In this document: positions 1-7,578 of the stretch, piece by piece | Layout: the number at the start of each line of letters is the position of its first letter | Position numbering within the stretch: position 1 is the first letter of the stretch | DNA from: Polymorphobacter megasporae | GTDB lineage: Bacteria > Pseudomonadota > Alphaproteobacteria > Sphingomonadales > Sphingomonadaceae | Assembly (NCBI RefSeq): GCF_018982885.2 | Contig: NZ_CP081848.1 | Span: forward strand, 124,001 to 188,000 | Reading direction: 5' to 3' | DNA: 64,000 nt | Position numbers and translations under genes: made by a program | Notes under the pieces: generated by a model | Told to the model about the DNA's origin: nothing | What the model saw: only the letters and a program-made list of their open reading frames with translations | The model's database searches: none

Positions 1-2
1 AT

Positions 3-596
3 TTCGATACGCGCAATGGCTTCGCCACGGTGTCGTCGGACTTCGTCGCCGTCGCGGTCCACGAGATGGGTCACGCGCTCGGCTTCACCAGCGCGGTCGG
101 CACCAACACCACGCTCAACTCGCGTCCGACCAACATCGATATGTTCCGCTACAAGGACGGCGCCTGGAACAACACGTGGGGCGGCAAGCCGTACTTCTCG
201 ATCGACGGCGGCGCGACCGAGTTCGAAGGCAATGCCGGTTTCTCGGCCGGGCCGGACGGCTATCAGACGTCGCATTGGCGTGAAGGTGCGCGAATCCATG
301 ACGGCGTCCATTGCACCGTACTGCTGGAACCGCAGGTCGGCATCCTCGATCCGACCGGCGGCCTGTGCCAGGAAGGCATCGTTACCAGCCAGGACCTTGC
401 GATCTTCGACGCGATGGGCTGGAACCTGACGACGAATATTCTGGCCAATCCCAATTACCAGATGAAGAGCTCGCAGATCCTGCAGAACTATCTCAACACC
501 GTTCCCGAACCGTCGACGTGGGCGCTGTTGATCGCCGGCTTCGGCTTTGTCGGTGCCGCGATGCGTCGCCGCGTAGCCACGGCAGTTACGGCCTGA
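3..596 (+). CDS. PEP-CTERM zinc metalloprotease, 5' partial
   Basis: The reading frame is already open at the left edge, so the N-terminus lies outside the window; 197 residues are visible. A zincin motif HEMGHALGF (HExxHxxGF) lies about 20 residues in, which marks a zinc-dependent peptidase of the metzincin type: two His and the Glu are present, and the third ligand is not obvious. The protein ends with a classic PEP-CTERM sorting signal: a VPEPSTWALL motif, a short hydrophobic helix, then a basic RRR tail. In this family the tail is cut by an exosortase (EpsH/XrtA type) and the protein is exported. It probably acts outside the cell; the substrate is unknown. A strong hairpin terminator follows the stop. 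Confidence 0.85.
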   Translation, partial: FDTRNGFATVSSDFVAVAVHEMGHALGFTSAVGTNTTLNSRPTNIDMFRYKDGAWNNTWGGKPYFSIDGGATEFEGNAGFSAGPDGYQTSHWREGARIHDGVHCTVLLEPQVGILDPTGGLCQEGIVTSQDLAIFDAMGWNLTTNILANPNYQMKSSQILQNYLNTVPEPSTWALLIAGFGFVGAAMRRRVATAVTA

Positions 597-602
597 CCTT
601 GT

Positions 603-634
603 CGCCGCCGGTCCTCGGACCGGCGGCGTCTTTT
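603..634 (+). terminator. Rho-independent terminator after the PEP-CTERM gene
   Basis: A GC-rich inverted repeat with arms at 603-613 and 618-628 and a CTCG loop is followed by TCTTTT. It closes transcription of the PEP-CTERM gene seven bases after its stop codon. Confidence 0.85.
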
Positions 635-654
635 CGCGAAAACGGGGAAGATCA

Positions 655-918
655 ATGCTGACGGTATCGACCGCACTCGTTCTTGTCGCGCTGACGCTGC
701 CGCAGCAGCGCAGCCTCGACCGGACATTCGTCTGCCCCGAAAAGCTCGCCGACGACACGGCGCGGCTGACTGCGATCACGCGCTACATGGATGATTATGC
801 GCGGCTCGACCCGGCGGCGACGGTCAACGACCGGCTGGCCTACCGCGACAAACTGCTGGCGAAGCACCATTGCGCACCCGACGGCGACAAGGCGCAGTAC
901 ACCTTCCCGCAGACCTGA
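655..918 (+). CDS. small secreted protein of unknown function
   Basis: This 87-residue protein starts with a short hydrophobic N-terminus (MLTVSTALVLVALTLP), a likely signal peptide or anchor, and has two cysteines in the remaining part (FVCPEK and HHCAPD) that could pair in the periplasm. A GGGGAAG Shine-Dalgarno lies just before the ATG. I do not recognise the family. It sits downstream of a terminator, so it needs its own promoter or readthrough, and it converges on the thiolase gene with only six bases between the stops. Calling it a gene rests on the start region and codon pattern. Confidence 0.6.
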   Translation: MLTVSTALVLVALTLPQQRSLDRTFVCPEKLADDTARLTAITRYMDDYARLDPAATVNDRLAYRDKLLAKHHCAPDGDKAQYTFPQT

Positions 919-924
919 GCCGCG

Positions 925-2106
925 TCAGGCCAGTTCGACCGCCACCGCCGTCGCCTCGCCGCCGCCGATGCACAGCGCGGCGACGCCCTTGCGCCCGCCG
1001 GTCCGCTGCAACGCCGCGATCAGCGTCGCGATGATCCGCGCGCCGCTTGCGCCGATCGGGTGGCCGAGCGCGGTCGCGCCGCCGTGGACGTTGAGCCTGT
1101 CGCGCGGAATACCGAGGTCGCGCATCGCGATCATTGCGACGACGGCAAACGCCTCGTTGACCTCGAACAGGTCGACGTCGGCGACGCTCCAGCCCGCCTT
1201 ATCCAGAACCCTCTGCACCGCGGGGACGGGGGCGGTGGTGAACTTGCCGGGTTCGTGCGCGTGCGCGGCGTGGGCGACGAGCCGTGCGACCGGGGTCAGG
1301 CCGTGGGCGAGCGCGACGCTCTCGCGGGTCAGAACCAGCGCCGCCGCGCCGTCGGAGATCGATGAGGCGTTCGCCGCTGTGATCGTCCCGTCCTTGGCAA
1401 AGGCGGGCTTGAGCGCGGGAATCTTCGCCGGTTGCGCCTTGCCGGGCTGCTCGTCGGTGTCGACCGTCACAGGGCCGGCGCGCGACGGCACGACGACCGC
1501 GACGATCTCGCCGGCAAACGCTCCGGAGTCGATCGCGGCAGTGGCGCGGCGAAGCGATTCGAGGGCGTAGTCGTCCTGCTCAACGCGGGTGAACTGATAA
1601 TCGCGGGCGCTGTCCTCGGCGAACGATCCCATCAGCTTGCCGGGATCATAGGCGTCCTCGAGCCCGTCGAGGTACATCGAGTCCTTGATCGCGTCGTGGC
1701 CGATCCGCGCTCCCGCGCGGTGCTTAGTCAGCAGGTACGGCGCATTCGACATGCTCTCCATGCCACCCGCGACGACGATGTCGGCCGAGCCGCTGGCGAG
1801 CGCGTCGTGCGCCATGATCGTCGCCTGCATGCCGCTGCCGCACATCTTGTTGACCGTCGTCGCTGTGACCCCGAGCGGGAGCCCCGCGCCAATCGCCGCC
1901 TGCCGTGCCGGCGCCTGGCCGAGCCCGGCGGGGAGGACGCAGCCCATGATGATCTGGTCGACCGCCGCGCCATCGACACCCGAGCGCTCGACTGCCGCAC
2001 GGACCGCGGTGCTGCCAAGCACGGTCGCACTGACCCCGCTCAACGCCCCCTGGAACCCGCCCATCGGCGTGCGGGCATAGGATAGAATAACAACGGGATC
2101 GGTCAT
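925..2106 (-). CDS. acetyl-CoA acetyltransferase (thiolase)
   Basis: A 393-residue thiolase, the usual length for the family. It condenses two acetyl-CoA to acetoacetyl-CoA or runs the reverse cleavage, in the cytoplasm. The nucleophilic Cys is C89 in NKMCGSGM; the second active-site region NVHGGATALGHPIGASG carries the His, and the C-terminal CIGGGEATA holds the acid/base Cys. The ATG at 2106 (MTDPVVILSYARTP) fits the family N-terminus better than a possible upstream start at 2133. No partner genes of polyhydroxyalkanoate or fatty-acid metabolism lie beside it, so whether it is biosynthetic (PhaA/AtoB type) or degradative cannot be told here. It is divergent from ppa. Confidence 0.93.
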   Translation of the reverse strand: MTDPVVILSYARTPMGGFQGALSGVSATVLGSTAVRAAVERSGVDGAAVDQIIMGCVLPAGLGQAPARQAAIGAGLPLGVTATTVNKMCGSGMQATIMAHDALASGSADIVVAGGMESMSNAPYLLTKHRAGARIGHDAIKDSMYLDGLEDAYDPGKLMGSFAEDSARDYQFTRVEQDDYALESLRRATAAIDSGAFAGEIVAVVVPSRAGPVTVDTDEQPGKAQPAKIPALKPAFAKDGTITAANASSISDGAAALVLTRESVALAHGLTPVARLVAHAAHAHEPGKFTTAPVPAVQRVLDKAGWSVADVDLFEVNEAFAVVAMIAMRDLGIPRDRLNVHGGATALGHPIGASGARIIATLIAALQRTGGRKGVAALCIGGGEATAVAVELA

Positions 2107-2187
2107 GCGGCAAATTCCACTGGACGGTGACAAGCGTCATGTCGGCACGCTATGGCGGCGCGTCAATCACTCAGCCAGGGAACACCC

Positions 2188-2736
2188 GTGGATATCTCAA
2201 AGATCCCGACCGGCCGCGCGCCGCCGTACGACATCAACGCGATCATCGAAGTGCCGATGGGCGGCGAGCCGGTGAAGTACGAAATGGACAAGGCGAGCGG
2301 CGCGCTGTTCGTCGACCGCTTTCTCCACACCGCGATGTTCTACCCGGGCAATTACGGCTTCATCCCGCACACGCTGTCGGCCGACGGCGACCCGATCGAC
2401 GTTCTCGTCGTCGGACAGACCCCGCTCGTGCCCGGAGCGGTCTGCCGCGTCCGTCCGATCGGCGCGCTGGTCATGGAAGACGAAGGCGGCGGCGACGAGA
2501 AATTGATCGCGGTCCCGGTCGATGCGCTCCACCCGTTCTACGCCAACATCAAGAGCCCGCACGACCTGCCCCCGACACTGATGGAGCAGATCGCGCACTT
2601 CTTCGAGCATTACAAAGACCTCGAAAAGGGCAAGTGGGTGACGATCGGCGAGTGGAAGGATGCCGACGGCGCCGTCGCACTGCTCAACGAGGCAATTGCA
2701 CGGGCGGAGGAAGCCGGCGTTAAGTCAGCCGTCTAA
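2188..2736 (+). CDS. ppa: inorganic pyrophosphatase
   Basis: Family I soluble pyrophosphatase, 182 residues: hydrolyses pyrophosphate to two phosphates and pulls biosynthetic reactions forward. The diagnostic DPIDVLVV metal-binding segment and the upstream EVPMGGEPVKYE and FYPGNYGFIP segments are all present. The frame is open upstream to an ATG at 2152, but the GTG at 2188 (VDISKIPTG) matches the usual N-terminus and has AGGGA seven bases ahead, so that start is chosen. A long hairpin follows the stop. Confidence 0.95.
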   Translation: MDISKIPTGRAPPYDINAIIEVPMGGEPVKYEMDKASGALFVDRFLHTAMFYPGNYGFIPHTLSADGDPIDVLVVGQTPLVPGAVCRVRPIGALVMEDEGGGDEKLIAVPVDALHPFYANIKSPHDLPPTLMEQIAHFFEHYKDLEKGKWVTIGEWKDADGAVALLNEAIARAEEAGVKSAV

Positions 2737-2743
2737 GCCGCCC

Positions 2744-2775
2744 CTGACCCGTCGCCTGCGCAGGCGACGGGTCAG
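2744..2775. terminator. palindromic hairpin between convergent genes
   Basis: A perfect 32-base palindrome lies between the stops of ppa and the convergent glycosyltransferase gene, with arms at 2744-2759 and 2760-2775 and CTGACCCGTCGCCTGC as the left arm. There is no clear T-tract on either side, so it may act as a weak bidirectional terminator or an mRNA 3'-end stabiliser. Confidence 0.6.
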
Positions 2776-2783
2776 ATCATCGC

Positions 2784-4085
2784 CTATTGCGGCGCGGCTT
2801 CGCCGGTCTCTTTCGGCTTTCTGTATAGCGCCCACAGCGTCGCGACGACATCGACCGCGAGGAAAACGCTCAGCGTATAGATCAGATAGCGGTAGCGCAG
2901 GATCGGCTGCACCAGCAGATACGGCAAAACGAGGATCGCCAACGCCGCGAGCAGATAGACGTACCGCCGGTTGCGCGCGATCTGCATCGGCAGCCCGCAC
3001 AGCGCGAGCCATACCGCGACCGCGAGATAGGCGCCGCGCAGCGCCGCAGAGCGCGAGTTGACCGTTCCGAACGGGTTGAAGAACCACTCCGGCGGGAGGA
3101 AATATTCCCTCACATGGCGCGCCAGCAGGATTGCGGTGCCTTCGGGATGCCCAGTGATCCACGCCATCGTCTGCTTGCCGAGCACGGCATTATAGGCGAC
3201 CTCGCCACCGGCTGCCTTCATCGCGTCATAACCCTTCGGCCTGATCGGATGGATATCGCGGAGGCGGGCGGTCATCGCGGCGCGCTCGTCGGTCGCGTGG
3301 AGCATCGTGTCGTTGAGCCCGACCGCCAGTTCGAGTCCCGGATCGCTCCGCGTCAGGATTGGCCGGCCCAGCGCCGCGCGGTTGTGCAGCGCCCATGGCG
3401 CGATGAAACACGCGGTGACGAGCAGGGTCAGCGCCACGACGGCAGGCCATTGCTTGAAGGCGATGCGCCGGATCACGAAAATCGCGATGACGACGAACCC
3501 CGCAAGCCCCGCCGGCGGCGAGAGCAGCATGAGAAACGCGGCAATGCCGAGCGCGGGCACCAGGCCGGCCGCCCCGCCGATGCCGCGCGTGTCGAGGCGG
3601 ACGACCAGCGCCAGCAGCCCGGTGATTCCGGCGACAGCGAGCGGGGCCTCCCAAACCTTGAGCTCGCGCATCTCCATGGAAAACTGGATCGGCAACAGCG
3701 ACACCAGCGCGACCGCCGCGATACGCGGACGCAACGACATCCCCAGCGCACGCATCAGGAGGTAGGCGAAGCCGATCGAGACGCCGATCAGCCCCGCCGA
3801 GATCAGCGACAGCACCCACTCGGCCGCGGGCGTCGAGATGCCGAAGATCCGGTATACCCCGGCAATGAGCAGCGGCATGACCGGCGCGACATGCGCGGTC
3901 GGGCCGCTCCCCGGTCGAAACGTGTCGGCAAAATGCCCGGTCGTCGCCAGCGACACGGCAACGTGCCACGTCTCCGATGTCCGCGGGATCAGGCTGATCC
4001 ACCACATCCGCAGGGCAATTCCGGCAAGAATCAGACCGATGACGATGAGCGCTTCGCGGCTGCGCACCCACCTGTCTTCGCTCAC
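2784..4085 (-). CDS. polytopic glycosyltransferase-39-like membrane protein (second of two paralogs)
   Basis: A 433-residue integral membrane protein with about ten hydrophobic segments and a large loop after the first helix, the layout of ArnT/PMT-type (GT39/GT83) enzymes that move a sugar from a polyprenyl-phosphate carrier. Function is inferred from topology and context only. It shares with the upstream gene the loop pattern WHVA, TG, D, RPGSGP, HV and P-PL, so the two are paralogs. The GTG at 4085 is chosen because GAGGAG lies seven bases before it and overlaps the TGA of the upstream gene; the longer ATG start at 4136 would overlap that gene by 40 bases. The pair is therefore probably one operon. 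Confidence 0.75.
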   Translation of the reverse strand: MSEDRWVRSREALIVIGLILAGIALRMWWISLIPRTSETWHVAVSLATTGHFADTFRPGSGPTAHVAPVMPLLIAGVYRIFGISTPAAEWVLSLISAGLIGVSIGFAYLLMRALGMSLRPRIAAVALVSLLPIQFSMEMRELKVWEAPLAVAGITGLLALVVRLDTRGIGGAAGLVPALGIAAFLMLLSPPAGLAGFVVIAIFVIRRIAFKQWPAVVALTLLVTACFIAPWALHNRAALGRPILTRSDPGLELAVGLNDTMLHATDERAAMTARLRDIHPIRPKGYDAMKAAGGEVAYNAVLGKQTMAWITGHPEGTAILLARHVREYFLPPEWFFNPFGTVNSRSAALRGAYLAVAVWLALCGLPMQIARNRRYVYLLAALAILVLPYLLVQPILRYRYLIYTLSVFLAVDVVATLWALYRKPKETGEAAPQ

Positions 4086-4096
4086 CGGGACGCTCC

Positions 4097-5410
4097 TCAA
4101 CGTTGGATAGTGGTCCTCCCGCCGATCAGCCGCCACAGCAGCCCCGCCGCAAGGAAAGTCAGCAGCTCAGTAAAGGCGTACCGGTACCGCAACGTCGGCT
4201 GTACAATAATATAGATTAAGGTTGGGAAAATTATTGTTAATAAGACAACGACGAAGTGCCGCGGCTGTTCACGTAAGCCGATGACGATCGCGGCGAGCGC
4301 GAGCCCGGTCGTCGCCCAGACGATCGCCAGCTTGACGAGCAGGTTGTTCTTGCCGATCCCGTATTGATCGAACAGCCAGAGCGGCGGAAAATAGAGTTCG
4401 CGCAGATGGCGGAGTGTGATCCCAGCCGCCTCGTCCTTATGCGCCGCGATCCACTGCTTCGCCTCGACGCCGAGCATGGCGAAATACGTCGCGTCGTCGG
4501 GAAAGGTCTTGAACCGCGCATAAGCGGCATCGCTGAAGAACGGATGGATTTCCTCTGATCGGGCGACGAAGACCGCGCGCGGATCGACCGGATCGACCGC
4601 AGCGGCGTGGTAGGCAGTATCGAGCTCCATCCCGAAATTGCCGCGCGACGGCATGAAGCGGTCGTAGACGATGGCATTGCGCGCGATCCACGGCCCGTTG
4701 ACGACGACGAAGCCGACGGCGAGCAGCGCCGCAGCAGGAAGCCAGCGTTGCCAGCGCAGGTGCCGCAACGCGACGAGGCCAAGCCCGGCATAGGCCCCGA
4801 GCGCGATTCCGGGATTGATCAGGAACGCGAACGCCGCGGCAAGCCCGAATCCGGCGACCACGCGCAGTGTCAAAGGACCACGCGCATCGAGGTGCAGCGT
4901 CCATAGCAGCAACCCCGCGCCGAGCATCGCGGCGAGGCCGCCCTCGCGGATGCGGAAGTCGACGGCTTCGACATAGAAATTGAGCGGGACGAGCGCGAGG
5001 AACGCCAGCGCCACGAGCCGGGGCACCGGGGCCACGCCGAGGCGGGCGGCGACGCGGTACAAAAACCAGAACAACGCGGCGATGATCACGCCGGCGATCA
5101 CCGCGAGCGCCATCTCCGCCGCCGGTGTCCCGACGCCCAGCACGCGATAGACCAGCCCGCCGACGATCGGGTTGAACGGCCCGACATGGCTGCTCGGGCC
5201 GCTGCCGGGCCGGTACGCGTCGCCGAGTACGCCGGTCTCGGCAAAGGTCGCCGCGACATGCCACATCTCCGATCGATGCGGTCCCATCCGGGTCGCGGGA
5301 TCGAGCAACAGCCAGACGAGGCGCGCGACGAAGCCGAGGGCGATGATGATCGCCACCAGTCGCCGTTCGACCTCAGGGCGCGCAACGATTCGGTCGAGCC
5401 GGTTCAGCAT
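4097..5410 (-). CDS. polytopic glycosyltransferase-39-like membrane protein (first of two paralogs)
   Basis: A 437-residue membrane protein with a short cytoplasmic N-terminus, one helix (AIIIALGFVARLVWLLL), then a loop containing EMWHVA, YRPGSGP and HVGP, followed by many hydrophobic segments. It is a paralog of the downstream gene and resembles lipid-linked sugar transferases of the GT39 clan. An upstream ATG at 5563 is open but would overlap the divergent GT2 promoter and gene; the ATG at 5410 with AGGGA just ahead begins a normal N-terminus. Together with the divergent DPM-like GT2 it suggests a module in which a polyprenyl-phosphate sugar is made and then used. Confidence 0.75.
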   Translation of the reverse strand: MLNRLDRIVARPEVERRLVAIIIALGFVARLVWLLLDPATRMGPHRSEMWHVAATFAETGVLGDAYRPGSGPSSHVGPFNPIVGGLVYRVLGVGTPAAEMALAVIAGVIIAALFWFLYRVAARLGVAPVPRLVALAFLALVPLNFYVEAVDFRIREGGLAAMLGAGLLLWTLHLDARGPLTLRVVAGFGLAAAFAFLINPGIALGAYAGLGLVALRHLRWQRWLPAAALLAVGFVVVNGPWIARNAIVYDRFMPSRGNFGMELDTAYHAAAVDPVDPRAVFVARSEEIHPFFSDAAYARFKTFPDDATYFAMLGVEAKQWIAAHKDEAAGITLRHLRELYFPPLWLFDQYGIGKNNLLVKLAIVWATTGLALAAIVIGLREQPRHFVVVLLTIIFPTLIYIIVQPTLRYRYAFTELLTFLAAGLLWRLIGGRTTIQR

Positions 5411-5527
5411 GCGTTCCCTGTCGTAACGGACAGCCACACTTGCCACGCCTTGTTGCCGCGCGCACCCTTTATTGCATTGCAGCATCGCCTGTGGCACCGG
5501 ATCGCCGGGGTGCGGTGGAGAGACGCA

Positions 5528-6718
5528 GTGGCAAGCGACATCATGGTCGAGACGCGGCCGCAAGCGGTTGCCGCGAACGACATCGAGCTATCGATCGTGA
5601 TGCCGTGCCTCAACGAGGCCGAGACGCTCGCGATCTGCATCGAGAAGGCGAACCGGTTTTTGGCGACGAGCGGCGTCGCGGGCGAGGTCGTCATCGCCGA
5701 CAACGGCTCGACCGACGGCAGCCAGGACATTGCGCGGAGTTTGGGCGCACGCGTCGTCGACGTGCCGGCGCGGGGATACGGCGCAGCCCTGCAGGCGGGC
5801 ATCATCGCCAGCCACGGGCGCTTTGTCGCGATGGGCGATTCGGACGACAGTTATGATTTCGAGGGGCTGATGCCGTTCGTGCTCAAGCTCCGCGAGGGCT
5901 ATGAGCTCGTCATGGGCAACCGCTTCCAGGGCGGGATCAAGCCCGGCGCGATGCCGCCGCTCCACCGCTACCTCGGCAACCCGGTGCTGAGCTTTGCCGG
6001 GCGCCTGTTCTACGACGCGCCGATCGGCGACTTCCACTGCGGCCTGCGCGCGTTCCGCCGCGACAGCATCATGGCGCTCGGGCTGCGCACGACGGGCATG
6101 GAGTTTGCCTCCGAGATGGTCGTCAAGGCGACGCTCGCGCACATCCGCATGGCCGAGGTGCCGACGACGCTGTCGCCCGACGGCCGCTCGCGGCCGCCGC
6201 ACCTGCGCAGCTGGCGCGACGGCTGGCGGCACCTCAAGTTCCTGCTGACCTTCGCGCCGAAGTGGCTGTTCTTCTACCCCGGCGCGGCGCTCGCCGGGAT
6301 CGGGCTCGTCCTGCTGATCGCGCTGCTGCCCGGCAGCCTGCGCCTCGGCAGCGTCACGCTCGGCGTTCACACCCTGTTGTTCGCCGCCGCTGGCGTCATC
6401 ATCGGCGCGCAGTTGATGAGCTTCGCCGTCGTCGCGCGGCTGTTCGGGGTACGCGAGCGGTTGTGGCCGACGTCGCCGCGGATCGAGCTCGCGCGCACAT
6501 GGTTCTCGATCGACCGGACGTGCGTTGCGGGCGCGATCATGCTCCTCGCGGGCATCGTCATCGCTGCAGTCGCACTCGGCGGCTGGGCCGGGACCGGGTT
6601 CCGCGACATGAACGTCGAAGGCACGATGCGCCTCGCGATCCCCTCGGTCCTGCTCTGCGCGCTCGGTGTTCAGGCGCTGGTCACAGGGTTCTTTACCGCG
6701 CTGCTGACGAGCGACTAG
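5528..6718 (+). CDS. family 2 glycosyltransferase, dolichol-phosphate-mannose-synthase-like
   Basis: A 396-residue enzyme. The N-terminal GT-A domain begins with LSIVMPCLNEAETL and has the ADNGSTDGS nucleotide-sugar segment and the GDSDDSYDF motif, where the metal-binding acidic residues sit. The C-terminal third has about four hydrophobic segments, as in bacterial DPM1/GtrB-like enzymes that load a sugar onto a polyprenyl phosphate at the inner membrane. The GTG at 5528 has GGAG seven bases ahead; an internal ATG at 5543 is a possible alternative. It is divergent from the two GT39-like genes. Its stop shares the four bases CTAG (6715-6718) with the stop of convergent fdhD. Confidence 0.85.
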   Translation: MASDIMVETRPQAVAANDIELSIVMPCLNEAETLAICIEKANRFLATSGVAGEVVIADNGSTDGSQDIARSLGARVVDVPARGYGAALQAGIIASHGRFVAMGDSDDSYDFEGLMPFVLKLREGYELVMGNRFQGGIKPGAMPPLHRYLGNPVLSFAGRLFYDAPIGDFHCGLRAFRRDSIMALGLRTTGMEFASEMVVKATLAHIRMAEVPTTLSPDGRSRPPHLRSWRDGWRHLKFLLTFAPKWLFFYPGAALAGIGLVLLIALLPGSLRLGSVTLGVHTLLFAAAGVIIGAQLMSFAVVARLFGVRERLWPTSPRIELARTWFSIDRTCVAGAIMLLAGIVIAAVALGGWAGTGFRDMNVEGTMRLAIPSVLLCALGVQALVTGFFTALLTSD

Positions 6719-7524
6719 CCGTCCCACGCGATCCGGTCGGGGTGGCTGAACACCTCGAACCCGTCGGCACGCGCGACCGCGACGAGCGTTAGCCCCGCCG
6801 CCTCCGCCATTTCGACCGCGAGGCGCGTCGGAGCCGATACCGCGACGACGATCGTCACGCCCAGCATCGCCGCCTTCTGGACCATCTCGAGCGAAACCCG
6901 GCTCGTCAGCAGCAACATCGCCTCACTCGACCCGGTCCCCGCGCGGATCACCGCCCCGGCAAGCTTGTCGAGCGCATTGTGCCGCCCGACGTCCTCGCGC
7001 ACGAGCAGCGGCGCGCCCCGCCGCCACAGCGCCGCGCCGTGGACCGCACGCGTCGCTTGCCCCAGTGGCTGCGCGGCGCTCAGCCCCGTCATCGCCGCGA
7101 CGATCTCGGCGGGCGTCGGGCGTGGTCCCGCGCCGCTCACCCGCCGCGGCGCACGCGACGCCGCATCGAGGCTCTCGATCCCGCACAGTCCGCACCCGGT
7201 CGGCCCGGTCATCGCCCGCCGCCGGTCGGCGAGCCGCGCAGCGCGCTCGTCGTCGAGCCACAGCCGCGCCTCGATCCCGCTGGCGTGCGCGACGATCTCG
7301 ACCTCTCCTGCCGCCGTGTCGACGATGCCCTCGGTGACGAGGAAGCCGGTGGCGAAGTCGGCGAGGTCGGCAGGGGTCGCGAGCATCACCGCCAGCGTCG
7401 AGCCGTTGACGACGATCGCGACCGGGCACTCGGCGGCGAGTGTCCGCATTCCGTCGCCCCGCGCCCCGTCGCGCCACTGCACCCGCGACACCGCGTCTGC
7501 CGCCATGCTTTGCCCATTGTCCAT
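6715..7524 (-). CDS. fdhD: formate dehydrogenase accessory sulfurtransferase FdhD
   Basis: A 269-residue FdhD protein. FdhD passes sulfur from the IscS desulfurase to the molybdenum cofactor of formate dehydrogenases, which need the sulfido ligand. The family's CGLCG motif is at C111-C114, and a REDVGRHNALDKL segment that marks the family follows. The reading frame is open far upstream of the true start; the ATG at 7524 (MDNGQSMAADAV) leaves 54 bases to the divergent oxidoreductase gene. The neighbouring YdeP-type enzyme is the obvious candidate client. Confidence 0.95.
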   Translation of the reverse strand: MDNGQSMAADAVSRVQWRDGARGDGMRTLAAECPVAIVVNGSTLAVMLATPADLADFATGFLVTEGIVDTAAGEVEIVAHASGIEARLWLDDERAARLADRRRAMTGPTGCGLCGIESLDAASRAPRRVSGAGPRPTPAEIVAAMTGLSAAQPLGQATRAVHGAALWRRGAPLLVREDVGRHNALDKLAGAVIRAGTGSSEAMLLLTSRVSLEMVQKAAMLGVTIVVAVSAPTRLAVEMAEAAGLTLVAVARADGFEVFSHPDRIAWDG

Positions 7525-7578
7525 CGAACCGGCATAGTCTGACCGCGTTGCACGTCCAGCCTTCCGATCGGACCATGA

